From assembly GCA_903835145.1 (NCBI GenBank), contig CAILMA010000063.1, forward strand, positions 1 through 14,059: 14,059 nt of DNA. The letters run 5' to 3'. Source of the DNA: an uncultured Bacteroidota bacterium. Its GTDB lineage: Bacteria > Bacteroidota > Bacteroidia > Chitinophagales > Chitinophagaceae. Made by a program: the position numbers and the translations under genes. A model generated the notes under the pieces. The model worked only from the letters and a program-made list of their open reading frames with translations, did not search any database and was not told the DNA's origin. Below are positions 1 to 7,164 of this stretch, one piece after another; position 1 is the stretch's first letter; each line of letters starts with the position of its first letter.

Positions 1-963
1 GTCCATAATGCGGGCGGCAATAAACGGGCGGTAATGTGAAAACTCGTAGTAGTTGTGAAGGTCATTCGTTATTTCGTTTACGCCGGAGAAGTCAAACACA
101 TTCTGTTTGCCGAACATAGAATCCAGTATCTCGAGATCCCTCGGGTTGAACTTTACCTGGTCATACATGGGGCTTATCACAATCCGATAGTTTGTAGTCG
201 TCCCGAGGTTATCCTTTATACTTTTCAGCAATTTCAGCTGGGCTGTCCCTATCCCCTGTGGCGAAGTTTTTGAGTCAGTATCTCTTTTTAAGAAATACTC
301 TAAGCGGGCATTGTAGAAGCTATCGCGGTTATGTGCAATCTGCTGCTCAAATATTTTTAAAGTCAGCTGATTAGAAGAGTCAACAAATTCTTCCACACCC
401 CAATAATCAGTATTGACAGTATTTTCGTTTTTCACTTTGGTAAGCGAAGATTTTATCTGATTATAAATAAAGCCTGCATCCCAAAAATCCTCAAAATAAC
501 ATAGCTGATAGAAGAATTCACTTTCGCCGCTCACCAAGGGGTCCTTTCTGAATATATGTCCTTCTGAGTTGGCTGTTTTTGCAAGCAGGCCTTCATCTAC
601 TATGATTAAAGCATTATTGATAGTCACACCTCTTTTGTGTAAAAAATTAATCTTACGTTCTATTCCCCACAAGCTTTCTTCGCTGCTCGAAAAGTGAAAA
701 CACGCTCTGTATTTAATGTGTTTCTGCCAATCTTCTACTAAATAGTTTTCAGAACGGGAGCTGCCAAAAATATAAGAGTCGTACTTGTACTTCTGGTAAT
801 TACGGACGAATGTCTCTGTCGATAAATAATCCCGGTTTACATTCGGTGTATTGAGATTGTCGTAGTGCCAGATGATGAAAAACGGGTCTTTAACAACATA
901 GAACACCGAAAGACAAACAAATGGCGCCAATGCGAGTATTATCTTGAGAATTGCCTTTTTCAT
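1..963 (-). CDS. SGNH-hydrolase-like membrane-anchored partner of MBOAT acyltransferase (partial, C-terminus off the left edge)
   Basis: Read on the minus strand from ATG at 963-961, the frame stays open for 321 codons to the window edge. Residues 1-23 are a Lys-rich start plus one hydrophobic segment (LKIILALAPFVCLSVFYVV), a signal anchor that would place the rest outside the cytoplasmic membrane. Residues 66-73 read FGSSRSEN, like the nucleophile block of SGNH/DltD-type proteins (FGSS), with Ser69 the likely nucleophile. Residues 304-312 read NYYEFSHYR, matching the C-terminal acid-x-x-His block (Glu307, His310). The gene starts only 2 nt after the stop of the MBOAT gene, so the two form one operon. 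In known systems such pairs (AlgI with AlgJ/AlgX, DltB with DltD) pass an acyl group through the membrane and put it on a surface polymer; the polymer here is unknown. Only some tens of residues at most are likely missing. The fold family is fairly sure, the substrate is not. Confidence 0.8.
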   Translation of the reverse strand, partial: MKKAILKIILALAPFVCLSVFYVVKDPFFIIWHYDNLNTPNVNRDYLSTETFVRNYQKYKYDSYIFGSSRSENYLVEDWQKHIKYRACFHFSSSEESLWGIERKINFLHKRGVTINNALIIVDEGLLAKTANSEGHIFRKDPLVSGESEFFYQLCYFEDFWDAGFIYNQIKSSLTKVKNENTVNTDYWGVEEFVDSSNQLTLKIFEQQIAHNRDSFYNARLEYFLKRDTDSKTSPQGIGTAQLKLLKSIKDNLGTTTNYRIVISPMYDQVKFNPRDLEILDSMFGKQNVFDFSGVNEITNDLHNYYEFSHYRPFIAARIMD

Positions 964-965
964 GG

Positions 966-2432
966 TTAAAATTGAAAATAAATAAATGCATGTCTTGTGT
1001 ACACACCCAGGAATAAAAGTGCAAACATGGCGGCATAATAGACTGACCATCGGAAAATCGCAGGCTTTTCGCTAAAGGTATGTTCCAGTTTGTATTTGAC
1101 CTGAATAATATGAATGGATTCCAGCAATAATATCACCCCGAGGCATGGATAAATTGAATTCTGCAAGCTTGGTAAATTAAGGAAGGCCAATTTATGCGTC
1201 TTCAGCACCTGGCCGAGCTCCGCCGGGACATGGCCGAGTTGTTTAATGATGTACAAGGCATCCGGTAGTGTATTGGCCCTGAAGAAAATCCAGGCAAAAG
1301 TAACGAGGACAAAAGTTGTGGTAACATTAATCAGGTTATCAGCCCACCTTATTTTTTTTAATCCTGTTTTAATGGCAAACCACTCCCTGTTTTTCCGGGT
1401 GAGCAGCGCGAAGACAAGATAAAACCCATGTAACATGCCCCAAATAAGGAATGTAAAATTGGCACCGTGCCAGAACCCACTTACCAGAAAAACAAAAAAT
1501 AAATTGAAATACATTCGGGGCACTGCCACCCGGTTACCCCCCATTGAAATGTAAAGATAATCTCGAAACCAGGTGGAGAGCGATATATGCCATCGTTTCC
1601 AGAATTCGGCTATGCTGCGTGAATGGTAAGGCTTGTTGAAATTTGTCATGAGCCTGAAGCCCATAACGCGGGCTGCACCTATAGCAATATCTGAGTAACC
1701 GGAGAAGTCGCAAAAGATCTGAAACGCAAAAAATACCGAGGCAAGGGCCAGCACCACTGCGGAGTTTGCATGAGGGTTGTTAAAAACGGGGTCCGTAAAA
1801 AGGCTCAGCCTGTCTGCAATCACCACTTTTTTCACCATACCCCAAAGCATGAGCCGTAAGCCACGGGCCAGATTGTCGTAGTCGAATTTATGGTGTTCAT
1901 AAAACTGATGCAGTATGTTTTGCGGGCGCTCAATGGGGCCGGCTACCAACTGTGGATAAAACATAACATATAGCGCATATATGCCCAGGTGTCGCTCGGC
2001 TTTTTGGTTGCCGCGGTACACTTCTATTGTGTAGCTCATGGCCTGGAACGTGTGAAACGACAAACCTATCGGGAGTATGATATTGAGCAGAGGAAGGGTT
2101 GTGTTCACTTTGGAAAAATGAAGCAGTTCATTTATGTTTTCCGTGAAAAAATTGTAGTATTTGAAAAAGCAAAGTACCCCCACATTGGCTATAATACTTA
2201 GCGTGAGGAAAGATTTCCGGCGCTTGCCGCTGGAGTTCTCAATCATGATACCGGCTATATAATCAACTACTATTGTAAGCAACAGAATGAGAATATATAC
2301 CGGAATAAAGTACATATAAAATATGCAGCTTGCCGCCAGTAGATGGAACCATCTAAACCTTTGCGGTAAAATAAAATATAATATAGTTACTATTGGGAAA
2401 AACAACAGAAACTCAATAGAATTAAACAGCAT
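966..2432 (-). CDS. MBOAT family O-acyltransferase (AlgI/DltB-like)
   Basis: A 488-residue polytopic membrane protein with the full set of MBOAT landmarks: PIGLSFHTFQ (121-130), FYPQLVAGPIERP (158-170), CDFSGYSDIAIG (241-252), NKPYHSRSIAEFWKRWHISL (266-285) and SGFWHGANFTFLIWG (318-332). His322 in the WHG motif is the expected catalytic histidine. Length matches the usual 460-500 residues of AlgI-type proteins. Family members take an acyl group (often acetyl) from a cytoplasmic donor and pass it across the membrane to an extracellular acceptor chain with an SGNH-type partner, which here is the next gene, 2 nt downstream. The start ATG at 2432 lies about 34 nt below a well-formed promoter. I cannot name the acylated polymer: no polysaccharide, alginate or teichoic-acid gene is visible nearby. 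A general symbol such as algI would over-specify the function. Confidence 0.95.
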   Translation of the reverse strand: MLFNSIEFLLFFPIVTILYFILPQRFRWFHLLAASCIFYMYFIPVYILILLLTIVVDYIAGIMIENSSGKRRKSFLTLSIIANVGVLCFFKYYNFFTENINELLHFSKVNTTLPLLNIILPIGLSFHTFQAMSYTIEVYRGNQKAERHLGIYALYVMFYPQLVAGPIERPQNILHQFYEHHKFDYDNLARGLRLMLWGMVKKVVIADRLSLFTDPVFNNPHANSAVVLALASVFFAFQIFCDFSGYSDIAIGAARVMGFRLMTNFNKPYHSRSIAEFWKRWHISLSTWFRDYLYISMGGNRVAVPRMYFNLFFVFLVSGFWHGANFTFLIWGMLHGFYLVFALLTRKNREWFAIKTGLKKIRWADNLINVTTTFVLVTFAWIFFRANTLPDALYIIKQLGHVPAELGQVLKTHKLAFLNLPSLQNSIYPCLGVILLLESIHIIQVKYKLEHTFSEKPAIFRWSVYYAAMFALLFLGVYTRHAFIYFQF

Positions 2433-2472
2433 AATTAAAATTATCTATTTTATGCATAAGAAAAGTAAGCTT

Positions 2473-2503
2473 CAAAAGTAATATTTTATCCGGTTCCTTT
2501 CAA
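2473..2503 (-). promoter_or_regulatory. Predicted Bacteroidota promoter for the MBOAT-SGNH operon
   Basis: On the minus strand, TACTTTTG (2480-2473) fits the Bacteroidota -7 consensus TAnnTTTG, and a TTG (2503-2501) lies 20 nt upstream as the -33 element. Predicted transcription start is near 2466, leaving a leader of about 34 nt before the ATG at 2432. Matching both elements at the right spacing makes this one of the two best promoters in the window. Confidence 0.6.
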
Positions 2504-2541
2504 TTTGATGCGCTAATCCGACTACTGGCAACGCTAACTTA

Positions 2542-2565
2542 ACCAAACGAAAATGTCCGTTCGGT
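2542..2565. repeat. Short inverted repeat in the divergent MBOAT/fumC intergenic region
   Basis: ACCAAACG (2542-2549) and CGTTCGGT (2558-2565) are inverted copies with one mismatch, separated by 8 nt. They lie between the two divergent promoters, a natural position for a regulator site, and are flanked by two copies of CTTAACC (2538-2544 and 2571-2577). There is no homologous site elsewhere in the window, so the regulatory reading is only a suggestion. Confidence 0.25.
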
Positions 2566-2629
2566 ATGTACTTAACCGGTAGCCAGACCATTGCGACCAA
2601 AGTCATAAAAAACGGTGTTGTGAAATAAT

Positions 2630-2637
2630 TATCTTTG
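2630..2637 (+). promoter_or_regulatory. Predicted -7 promoter box of fumC
   Basis: TATCTTTG fits TAnnTTTG exactly and ends 28 nt before the fumC ATG, predicting transcription from about 2644 and a leader of roughly 22 nt. I see no convincing -33 TTG at 19-21 nt upstream, so strength cannot be judged. Confidence 0.5.
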
Positions 2638-2665
2638 CGGCAACTTTTAAAAAAATAGAACAACT

Positions 2666-4066
2666 ATGGATTTTCGTATTGAAAAAGACACCATGGGCGA
2701 GGTGAAAGTACCTGCCTCAGCATACTTCGGGGCACAGACACAGCGCTCTATTGAGAATTTTAAAATAGCACAGGATATCAACAGAATGCCAAAGGAGATC
2801 ATCAGGGCATTTGCCTACCTTAAAAAAGCGGCAGCTATCACCAACTGCCAGCTGGGCGTATTGCCACAGGATAAAAGCGACCTAATAGGCACTGTTTGCG
2901 ACGAAATACTGGATGGTAAACTGGATAATGAGTTTCCATTGGTTGTTTGGCAAACCGGCTCCGGCACCCAGTCTAACATGAATGTAAATGAAGTTGTAGC
3001 CTATCGCGGCCATGTGCTGAAGGGTGGTAAGCTTACCGATAAAGAAAAATTTCTTGCTCCAAATGACGACGTTAACAAGTCGCAGTCATCTAATGACACG
3101 TTCCCGACCGCTATGCACATTGCGGCATACAAAATGCTGGTTGATGTAACTATACCCGGTATCACAAAGCTAAGAAACACACTGGCGCAAAAGTCGAAAG
3201 ACTACATGCACGTGGTGAAAATTGGCCGTACCCATTTCATGGATGCAACTCCGCTCACATTGGGTCAGGAGCTTAGCGGTTATGTTTCTCAACTGGATCA
3301 CGGTTTGCGTGCTATAAACAATACCCTTGCCCACCTGAGCGAGCTCGCTCTTGGTGGCACTGCTGTAGGTACCGGCATCAATACCCCTACGGGCTATGCA
3401 GTAAAAGTGGCTGAGAACATCGCTCAGCTTACCGGGCTGCCTTTTGTAACAGCCGAAAACAAATTTGAAAGCCTTGCGGCACACGATGCAATAGTGGAAA
3501 CCCATGGTGCGCTGAAAATGGTGGCTGTGAGCCTGATGAAAATAGCTAACGACATCCGTATGCTGAGCTCAGGACCTCGCGCCGGTATTGGAGAAATACA
3601 CATACCGGATAACGAGCCGGGCAGCTCCATAATGCCGGGTAAAGTGAACCCTACACAATGCGAAGCACTTACCATGATTGCTGCACAGGTGATGGGTAAT
3701 GATGTAACTATAGGCATTGGTGGCGCAACCGGCCACTTTGAGCTGAATGTGTTTAAACCAGTAATGATTTTCAACTTCCTGCACAGTGCAAGGCTTATAG
3801 GCGAAGGTTGCGTATCGTTTAACGACAAATGCGCAGAAGGTATAGCACCTATTGAGGCTAATATAGCTACTCACGTAAATAACTCATTGATGCTGGTAAC
3901 GGCACTCAATACCAAAATAGGCTACTACAAAGCTGCTGAAATCGCTCAGACGGCCCACAAATCAGGAAAAACATTGAAACAAACTGCCATAGACCTTGGC
4001 TATGTAACAGCAGAACAGTTTGACGAATGGGTGAAACCTGCGGATATGGTAGGCGAGCTGGGATAA
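2666..4066 (+). CDS. fumC: Fumarate hydratase, class II
   Basis: Encodes the iron-independent cytoplasmic homotetrameric fumarase that interconverts fumarate and L-malate in the citric acid cycle. The 466-residue length is that of E. coli FumC (467). Visible active-site blocks are [10 protein letters not shown] (97-106), [10 protein letters not shown] (138-147), [10 protein letters not shown] (187-196, with His190) and the superfamily signature [11 protein letters not shown] (319-329) on the mobile loop carrying the catalytic serine. The aspartase/fumarase superfamily shares these motifs; the overall match, including [13 protein letters not shown] near residue 407, favours fumarase over aspartase. 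The gene stands alone between its own -7 box (2630-2637) and a rho-independent terminator (4088-4127). No truncation or frame problem is visible. Antisense open frames within it are shadows. Confidence 0.97.
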   Translation: MDFRIEKDTMGEVKVPASAYFGAQTQRSIENFKIAQDINRMPKEIIRAFAYLKKAAAITNCQLGVLPQDKSDLIGTVCDEILDGKLDNEFPLVVWQTGSGTQSNMNVNEVVAYRGHVLKGGKLTDKEKFLAPNDDVNKSQSSNDTFPTAMHIAAYKMLVDVTIPGITKLRNTLAQKSKDYMHVVKIGRTHFMDATPLTLGQELSGYVSQLDHGLRAINNTLAHLSELALGGTAVGTGINTPTGYAVKVAENIAQLTGLPFVTAENKFESLAAHDAIVETHGALKMVAVSLMKIANDIRMLSSGPRAGIGEIHIPDNEPGSSIMPGKVNPTQCEALTMIAAQVMGNDVTIGIGGATGHFELNVFKPVMIFNFLHSARLIGEGCVSFNDKCAEGIAPIEANIATHVNNSLMLVTALNTKIGYYKAAEIAQTAHKSGKTLKQTAIDLGYVTAEQFDEWVKPADMVGELG

Positions 4067-4087
4067 TAAACTAAATTTATAGAATGC

Positions 4088-4127
4088 AAAATCAGGCAAT
4101 CCGCAACCGGGTTGCCTGATTTTTTTG
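4088..4127 (+). terminator. Rho-independent terminator after fumC
   Basis: AAATCAGGCAA (4089-4099) and TTGCCTGATTT (4112-4122) form a perfect 11-bp stem around a 12-nt loop, followed by a T run to about 4126. It begins 22 nt after the fumC stop. Confidence 0.9.
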
Positions 4128-4271
4128 TGTTGAACGACATGATTCACTGGCCTAATGGCGGTTGCCCATGGCACGGTCCCGGACATCAACTGCAAAAAAC
4201 AGCGCTGCAACACTTATTTGTTAAAACTTTACGAGGGGTACACACAATATAAATAATGAAACGGAAGTTGT

Positions 4272-4279
4272 TACTTTTG
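4272..4279 (+). promoter_or_regulatory. Predicted -7 promoter box of lepB
   Basis: TACTTTTG matches TAnnTTTG and ends 29 nt before the lepB ATG, predicting a start of transcription near 4286. No clear -33 TTG is present at the standard distance. The rest of the 242-nt fumC-lepB gap (4128-4271) shows no gene or convincing structure. Confidence 0.45.
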
Positions 4280-4308
4280 AGGCAATAATTTAAAATATAT
4301 ACGCCCAC

Positions 4309-5505
4309 ATGGCACTACTCCAGAAGAAAAATAAAGAAAATAAAGATACCAAGAAGAAAAAGCCGGTTTGGCGGGAGTGGCTCGATGCAGGTGTGTTTGC
4401 TATAGTGGCGGCTACGCTCATACGCACTTTTGTGTTCGAGGCATATACCATACCTACGGGGTCTATGGAGGGCAGTATGTTGGTGAATGACTATCTTTTC
4501 GTAAGCAAGCTATCTTATGGTCCGCGTATACCAATGACGCCGCTGGCTGTGCCGCTGGTACACAATACCATGCCGTTTACAGGCGGGGTTTCTTACACAC
4601 AGGCAGTGCAGTGGGGCTACCACCGTATACCTGGTTTCGGGCACGTAGAGCGCAACGACGTTGTTGTGTTTAACTACCCGGCGGGTGATACTGTTGTGGT
4701 AGACCGCCCGGCCGATGACTACTACAGTATACTTAGAGATGAATTTGGAAACGACAGAGAAGCACTCTACAACAGCCATAAAATTATAGCAAGACCGGTA
4801 GACAAAACCGAAAACTACATTAAGCGTTGTGTTGGCTTGCCGGGAGATAAACTGGAGGTGAGAGATGGCATTCTATATATTAATGACCGGCCAGGCCAAC
4901 GCTTTCCGCATCAAAAATTGTGGTACAGCATTAAGGGACAGGCTCCAGGAATCGCTGCCTATATGGACGAAAACGAGATTGAAGCAGTGCAGGGCCTTAA
5001 TGGAATTTACTTTCTCGAGAATGTGCAGGCTGAGGAACTGAGCAAAATTGCCGGTGCTGAAGTGAAACCAATAATATACCCTAAGGGCGTTATCACTGAG
5101 TTAGGGGTATTCCCGCATGATACCACCAATTTTAAATTCAACAGGGATAATTTCGGGCCTATTGTACTGCCGAAGGAAGGTGTGACCGTCCAGTTGAACG
5201 CACAAAACATAGCCCTTTACCGCAGGATCATCCGCAACTATGAGCTCAATAAGTTGGAAGAAAAGGACGGAAAAATATTTATTAACGACAAAGAAGCCAC
5301 ATCCTACACCTTTAAGATGGATTATTACTGGATGATGGGTGATAACCGGGACAACTCGCTGGACAGCCGCTACTGGGGTTTTGTGCCCGTTGATCACGTG
5401 GTGGGCAAGGCCTGGTTCGTATGGTTCAGCTACCACAAAGAGGGCATGTCCCACGGCATCCGCTGGAAGCGTCTGTTCCACAGCGTGCATTCGCTGGAGC
5501 AATAG
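4309..5505 (+). CDS. lepB: Signal peptidase I
   Basis: A membrane serine protease that removes signal peptides from exported proteins after translocation. A Lys-rich cytoplasmic N-terminus (residues 5-19) is followed by one transmembrane segment at about 25-45. The catalytic serine is Ser52 in PTGSMEGSM and the general-base lysine is Lys172 in YIKRCVGLPGD (170-180). Box E is MMGDNRDNSLDSRYWGFVP (342-360). At 398 residues it is longer than E. coli LepB (324); the extra length sits before the lysine block (about 76-160) and between it and box E (about 195-330), as is usual for Bacteroidota homologues. It lies alone between a terminator upstream and one downstream. The clients within this window would include the exported protein at 11670-12116, which has a standard Ala-x-Ala-type site. 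Confidence 0.97.
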   Translation: MALLQKKNKENKDTKKKKPVWREWLDAGVFAIVAATLIRTFVFEAYTIPTGSMEGSMLVNDYLFVSKLSYGPRIPMTPLAVPLVHNTMPFTGGVSYTQAVQWGYHRIPGFGHVERNDVVVFNYPAGDTVVVDRPADDYYSILRDEFGNDREALYNSHKIIARPVDKTENYIKRCVGLPGDKLEVRDGILYINDRPGQRFPHQKLWYSIKGQAPGIAAYMDENEIEAVQGLNGIYFLENVQAEELSKIAGAEVKPIIYPKGVITELGVFPHDTTNFKFNRDNFGPIVLPKEGVTVQLNAQNIALYRRIIRNYELNKLEEKDGKIFINDKEATSYTFKMDYYWMMGDNRDNSLDSRYWGFVPVDHVVGKAWFVWFSYHKEGMSHGIRWKRLFHSVHSLEQ

Positions 5506-5525
5506 AAAAATAGAATGATATTGAG

Positions 5526-5573
5526 TAAAGTAATTGTTCACTGCCGTGCAGTAGCAATTACTTTATTTTTTTT
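5526..5573 (+). terminator. Rho-independent terminator after lepB
   Basis: TAAAGTAATTG (5526-5536) pairs perfectly with CAATTACTTTA (5555-5565); an inner ACTGC/GCAGT stem (5540-5544 with 5548-5552) extends the hairpin. Eight T residues follow directly. The sequence to the left is not T-rich on the opposite strand, so it should work only in the lepB direction. Confidence 0.93.
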
Positions 5574-5598
5574 AATCAATATCCCGAGGAACATTTTG

Positions 5599-5670
5599 GA
5601 GCGGGCAACAGAGCGGGTGCGAAGGGATAATTGAGAGCGGGAAACAGAGCGGGTGCGGGGGGAGAGTTGA
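5599..5670. repeat. Two tandem copies of a 36-bp GC-rich unit
   Basis: Positions 5599-5634 and 5635-5670 are 36-bp units identical at 31 of 36 positions. Each begins GAGCGGG and contains a second GAGCGGGTGCG half-unit 12 bp later, so the array may have grown from a 12-bp core. A third, degenerate start (GAGCAGGGGA) follows at 5671. It lies between the lepB terminator and the 3' end of the convergent VOC gene, and no supported gene spans it. Confidence 0.75.
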
Positions 5671-5716
5671 GAGCAGGGGAACCGCTCTTAGTTCTCCCCT
5701 CACTCTGCGCTCAACT
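5659..5716. other. Hairpin-forming GC-rich element next to the tandem repeat
   Basis: GGGGAGA (5659-5665) pairs with TCTCCCC (5693-5699), with an inner GAGC/GCTC stem (5671-5674 with 5684-5687). A competing pairing joins AGTTGAG (5665-5671) with CTCAACT (5710-5716). Neither stem is followed by a T run in either direction, so this is not a standard intrinsic terminator. It may be the palindromic part of a small dispersed intergenic repeat, or it may protect the 3' end of the convergent minus-strand transcript. The remaining bases to 5780 show nothing. Confidence 0.45.
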
Positions 5717-5780
5717 TTGTGCCCCAAACAGGAAAGTGATCGAACCAATTAATGGAGCTTTTAAGACGATTGAGTGGCAG

Positions 5781-6221
5781 TTAAACTTGCTCAATGTAAT
5801 TCGGGTCAAATTCCACAATCCATTCAATACCGTATTTGTCTCTAAACATTCCGGCGTATGTACCCCAAGGGCTATCACCAATAGGCCCTTCAATACTACC
5901 ACCTGCTGATAGTCCGTTAAAAAACTTGTCTGCTTCTTCACGGCTTTCTGCGCTAATTGATATTTTAGACCTGTTTTCATTTTCGTTTACCCGTCCCATA
6001 AATTCCGGAACATCATTGGCCATTAACACATTGTGTTTCCCCATGGGCAAACCGATAGCCATTATTTTGTTGGCCTCATTTTCCGGTACCGGAAATTCAT
6101 CGCTTGACAGGTCTTTGAAACGAATGATCTTTGTGAAATTTCCACCAAAAACTGATTTGTAAAATGTGAATGCTTCTTCCGCATTTCCATTGAAGTTAAT
6201 CCAGGGGTTGATTGCTCTCAT
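5781..6221 (-). CDS. VOC superfamily protein, PhnB/3-demethylubiquinone-methyltransferase-like
   Basis: A 146-residue protein made of paired beta-alpha-beta-beta-beta modules of the vicinal-oxygen-chelate fold. The opening NPWINFNGNAEEAFTFYKSV (5-24) and the closing PWGTYAGMFRDKYGIEWIVE (118-137) are typical of the PhnB-like subgroup, often annotated '3-demethylubiquinone-9 3-methyltransferase domain'. The name is historical: these proteins are not methyltransferases by fold and most have no known substrate. It is the last gene of a minus-strand run, 23 nt after the HEAT-repeat gene, so probably co-transcribed with it and the response regulator, although no functional link is obvious. No terminator with a T run is seen downstream; only the GC-rich hairpin region. 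Family call is firm, function open. Confidence 0.88.
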   Translation of the reverse strand: MRAINPWINFNGNAEEAFTFYKSVFGGNFTKIIRFKDLSSDEFPVPENEANKIMAIGLPMGKHNVLMANDVPEFMGRVNENENRSKISISAESREEADKFFNGLSAGGSIEGPIGDSPWGTYAGMFRDKYGIEWIVEFDPNYIEQV

Positions 6222-6244
6222 AACTTTATTTTTAGGTTCTTTAT

Positions 6245-6769
6245 CTACTCATTTATTTTTTCATTGTTCTTAAGGGCAGCCTGATATATCTTTTTGATGC
6301 TGTTTTTTTCCTCCCGGGCCATTATAGCCTCTATGGCTGGTACCAGTTCATTGTTTATCGGGGTTTTCAACTTCAGCACCTGCCCCAGTGCAAAGGCAGC
6401 ACTCCACCTAACTACGGTACCCGTATCTTCGGTGTTCGCCAGCAATGCATTTACCGCTGCAGGTACACTGCCCGGGAAAAGGTGAATGGTATTGCCTATC
6501 ACTTTTGCGCTTTCCCACTTGGTGCGCGGCGCTTTATCCGCAAGGCTGCTTACTACGAAATCAAGCACTGCTGCGCTAATAATCTCCGGTTTTTGGCGGG
6601 TAGCAAATTCAAGGCTCTCCATACAGGTGGCCTTTATGGGTGGTTTGCCCTTGGCTGCAAAGAGCATCAGTTGCTCCACTTCTACAGTGCCATCAGTTAC
6701 AAGCCGGGCAAGTTGTTCTGTTCTTTCCTTGGGTTTTAGTGCCTTATCGGCGAAAAGCTCTTGCAACAT
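6245..6769 (-). CDS. HEAT-repeat-like helical protein
   Basis: A 174-residue soluble protein, all-helical in character, with repeated Ala-rich helix pairs of HEAT type: for example PIKATCMESLEFATR (44-58), TKWESAKVIGNTI (84-96) and VVRWSAAFALGQVL (119-132), each with the hydrophobic spacing and the aromatic/Ala pattern of HEAT units. No signal peptide, membrane segment or catalytic motif is visible, so it is probably a cytoplasmic binding scaffold. Its ATG (6769-6767) overlaps the TAA of the response-regulator gene by one base (TAATG), which strongly suggests translational coupling and balanced amounts of the two proteins. By inference it may bind that receiver protein or act in the same response. 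I do not recognise a named family member; a DNA-alkylation-repair-like or generic HEAT domain annotation would be likely in databases. Confidence 0.75.
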   Translation of the reverse strand: MLQELFADKALKPKERTEQLARLVTDGTVEVEQLMLFAAKGKPPIKATCMESLEFATRQKPEIISAAVLDFVVSSLADKAPRTKWESAKVIGNTIHLFPGSVPAAVNALLANTEDTGTVVRWSAAFALGQVLKLKTPINNELVPAIEAIMAREEKNSIKKIYQAALKNNEKINE

Positions 6770-7134
6770 TAATTAAGGCCATTTTGCTGCAATATAGCAA
6801 GTAGCTTTTCTTTTTTTATAGGTTTTTCTATGCATTCCAGTACGTTGCTGTATTCACGAGCCTTGTCATGATCGAATGTGCTTACCGATGATGTGAGTAT
6901 AATTACTTTTTCCTTTTGTCCGTTCTTTATCATTTTATCGAGAAAGTCCCAGCCATTGATCTTGGGCATGTTCAAATCGAGGAAAATAATGTCCGGATTG
7001 ATGGCAGGCAACTCAGCAAGTGCAAGTGTAGGGTCGGTAAAATCGAACAAGGTTAAATCAGGACTTATTTGACGGAATAGTCTTATGGAAATAAAATTAT
7101 GTATTTGTTCGTCGTCAACTATTAAAATCTTCAT
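6769..7134 (-). CDS. Receiver-only (CheY-like) response regulator
   Basis: A 121-residue single REC domain without output domain. The acidic pocket is Asp7-Asp8, the phospho-acceptor is Asp53 in FLDLNMPKINGWDF (51-64), the switch residue is Thr81 (LTSS) and the conserved lysine is Lys104 in EKPIKKE. All residues needed for phosphorylation by a histidine kinase are present, so it should be a working phospho-receiver. No kinase gene is in the window, so the partner is unknown (an orphan regulator). It probably signals by protein contact, as CheY or Spo0F do. The one-base overlap of its stop with the HEAT-repeat gene points to that protein as a candidate partner. A -7 box lies at 7157-7164 upstream. 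Confidence 0.92.
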   Translation of the reverse strand: MKILIVDDEQIHNFISIRLFRQISPDLTLFDFTDPTLALAELPAINPDIIFLDLNMPKINGWDFLDKMIKNGQKEKVIILTSSVSTFDHDKAREYSNVLECIEKPIKKEKLLAILQQNGLN

Positions 7135-7156
7135 GTTAGCACAGCTGTTGTTGCCG

Positions 7157-7164
7157 CAAAGGTA
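7157..7164 (-). promoter_or_regulatory. Predicted -7 promoter box of the response regulator-HEAT-VOC unit
   Basis: On the minus strand TACCTTTG (7164-7157) fits TAnnTTTG and lies 22 nt before the regulator's ATG at 7134, in the 30-nt gap after mscS. A -33 element would have to lie inside the mscS 3' end and no TTG is seen there. Read-through from mscS is also possible, since no terminator separates them. Confidence 0.45.

Noticed and set aside
55..273. 72-residue plus-strand frame at the left edge
   Set aside because: It lies antisense to the SGNH-like gene, whose frame is continuous with recognisable motifs; no homology-like features.
2472..2663. 63-residue minus-strand frame in the MBOAT/fumC gap
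   Set aside because: It occupies the fumC and MBOAT promoter region on the wrong side, its stop region coincides with the MBOAT operon -7 box, and it has no motif.
3170..3874. Several minus-strand frames of 100-134 residues under fumC
   Set aside because: Shadows of a highly conserved fumarase; Cys/His-rich low-complexity translations without domains.
5599..5670. CRISPR array
   Set aside because: Only two adjoining 36-bp units with no spacers between them and no cas genes; a tandem repeat, not a CRISPR.
5631..5909. 92-residue plus-strand frame across the 36-bp repeat
   Set aside because: Composed of the GC-rich repeat plus antisense of the VOC gene; no promoter box or protein-like pattern.
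5711..5980. 89-residue minus-strand frame overlapping the VOC gene's 3' half
   Set aside because: Different frame of the VOC gene's coding strand; the VOC frame carries the family motifs.
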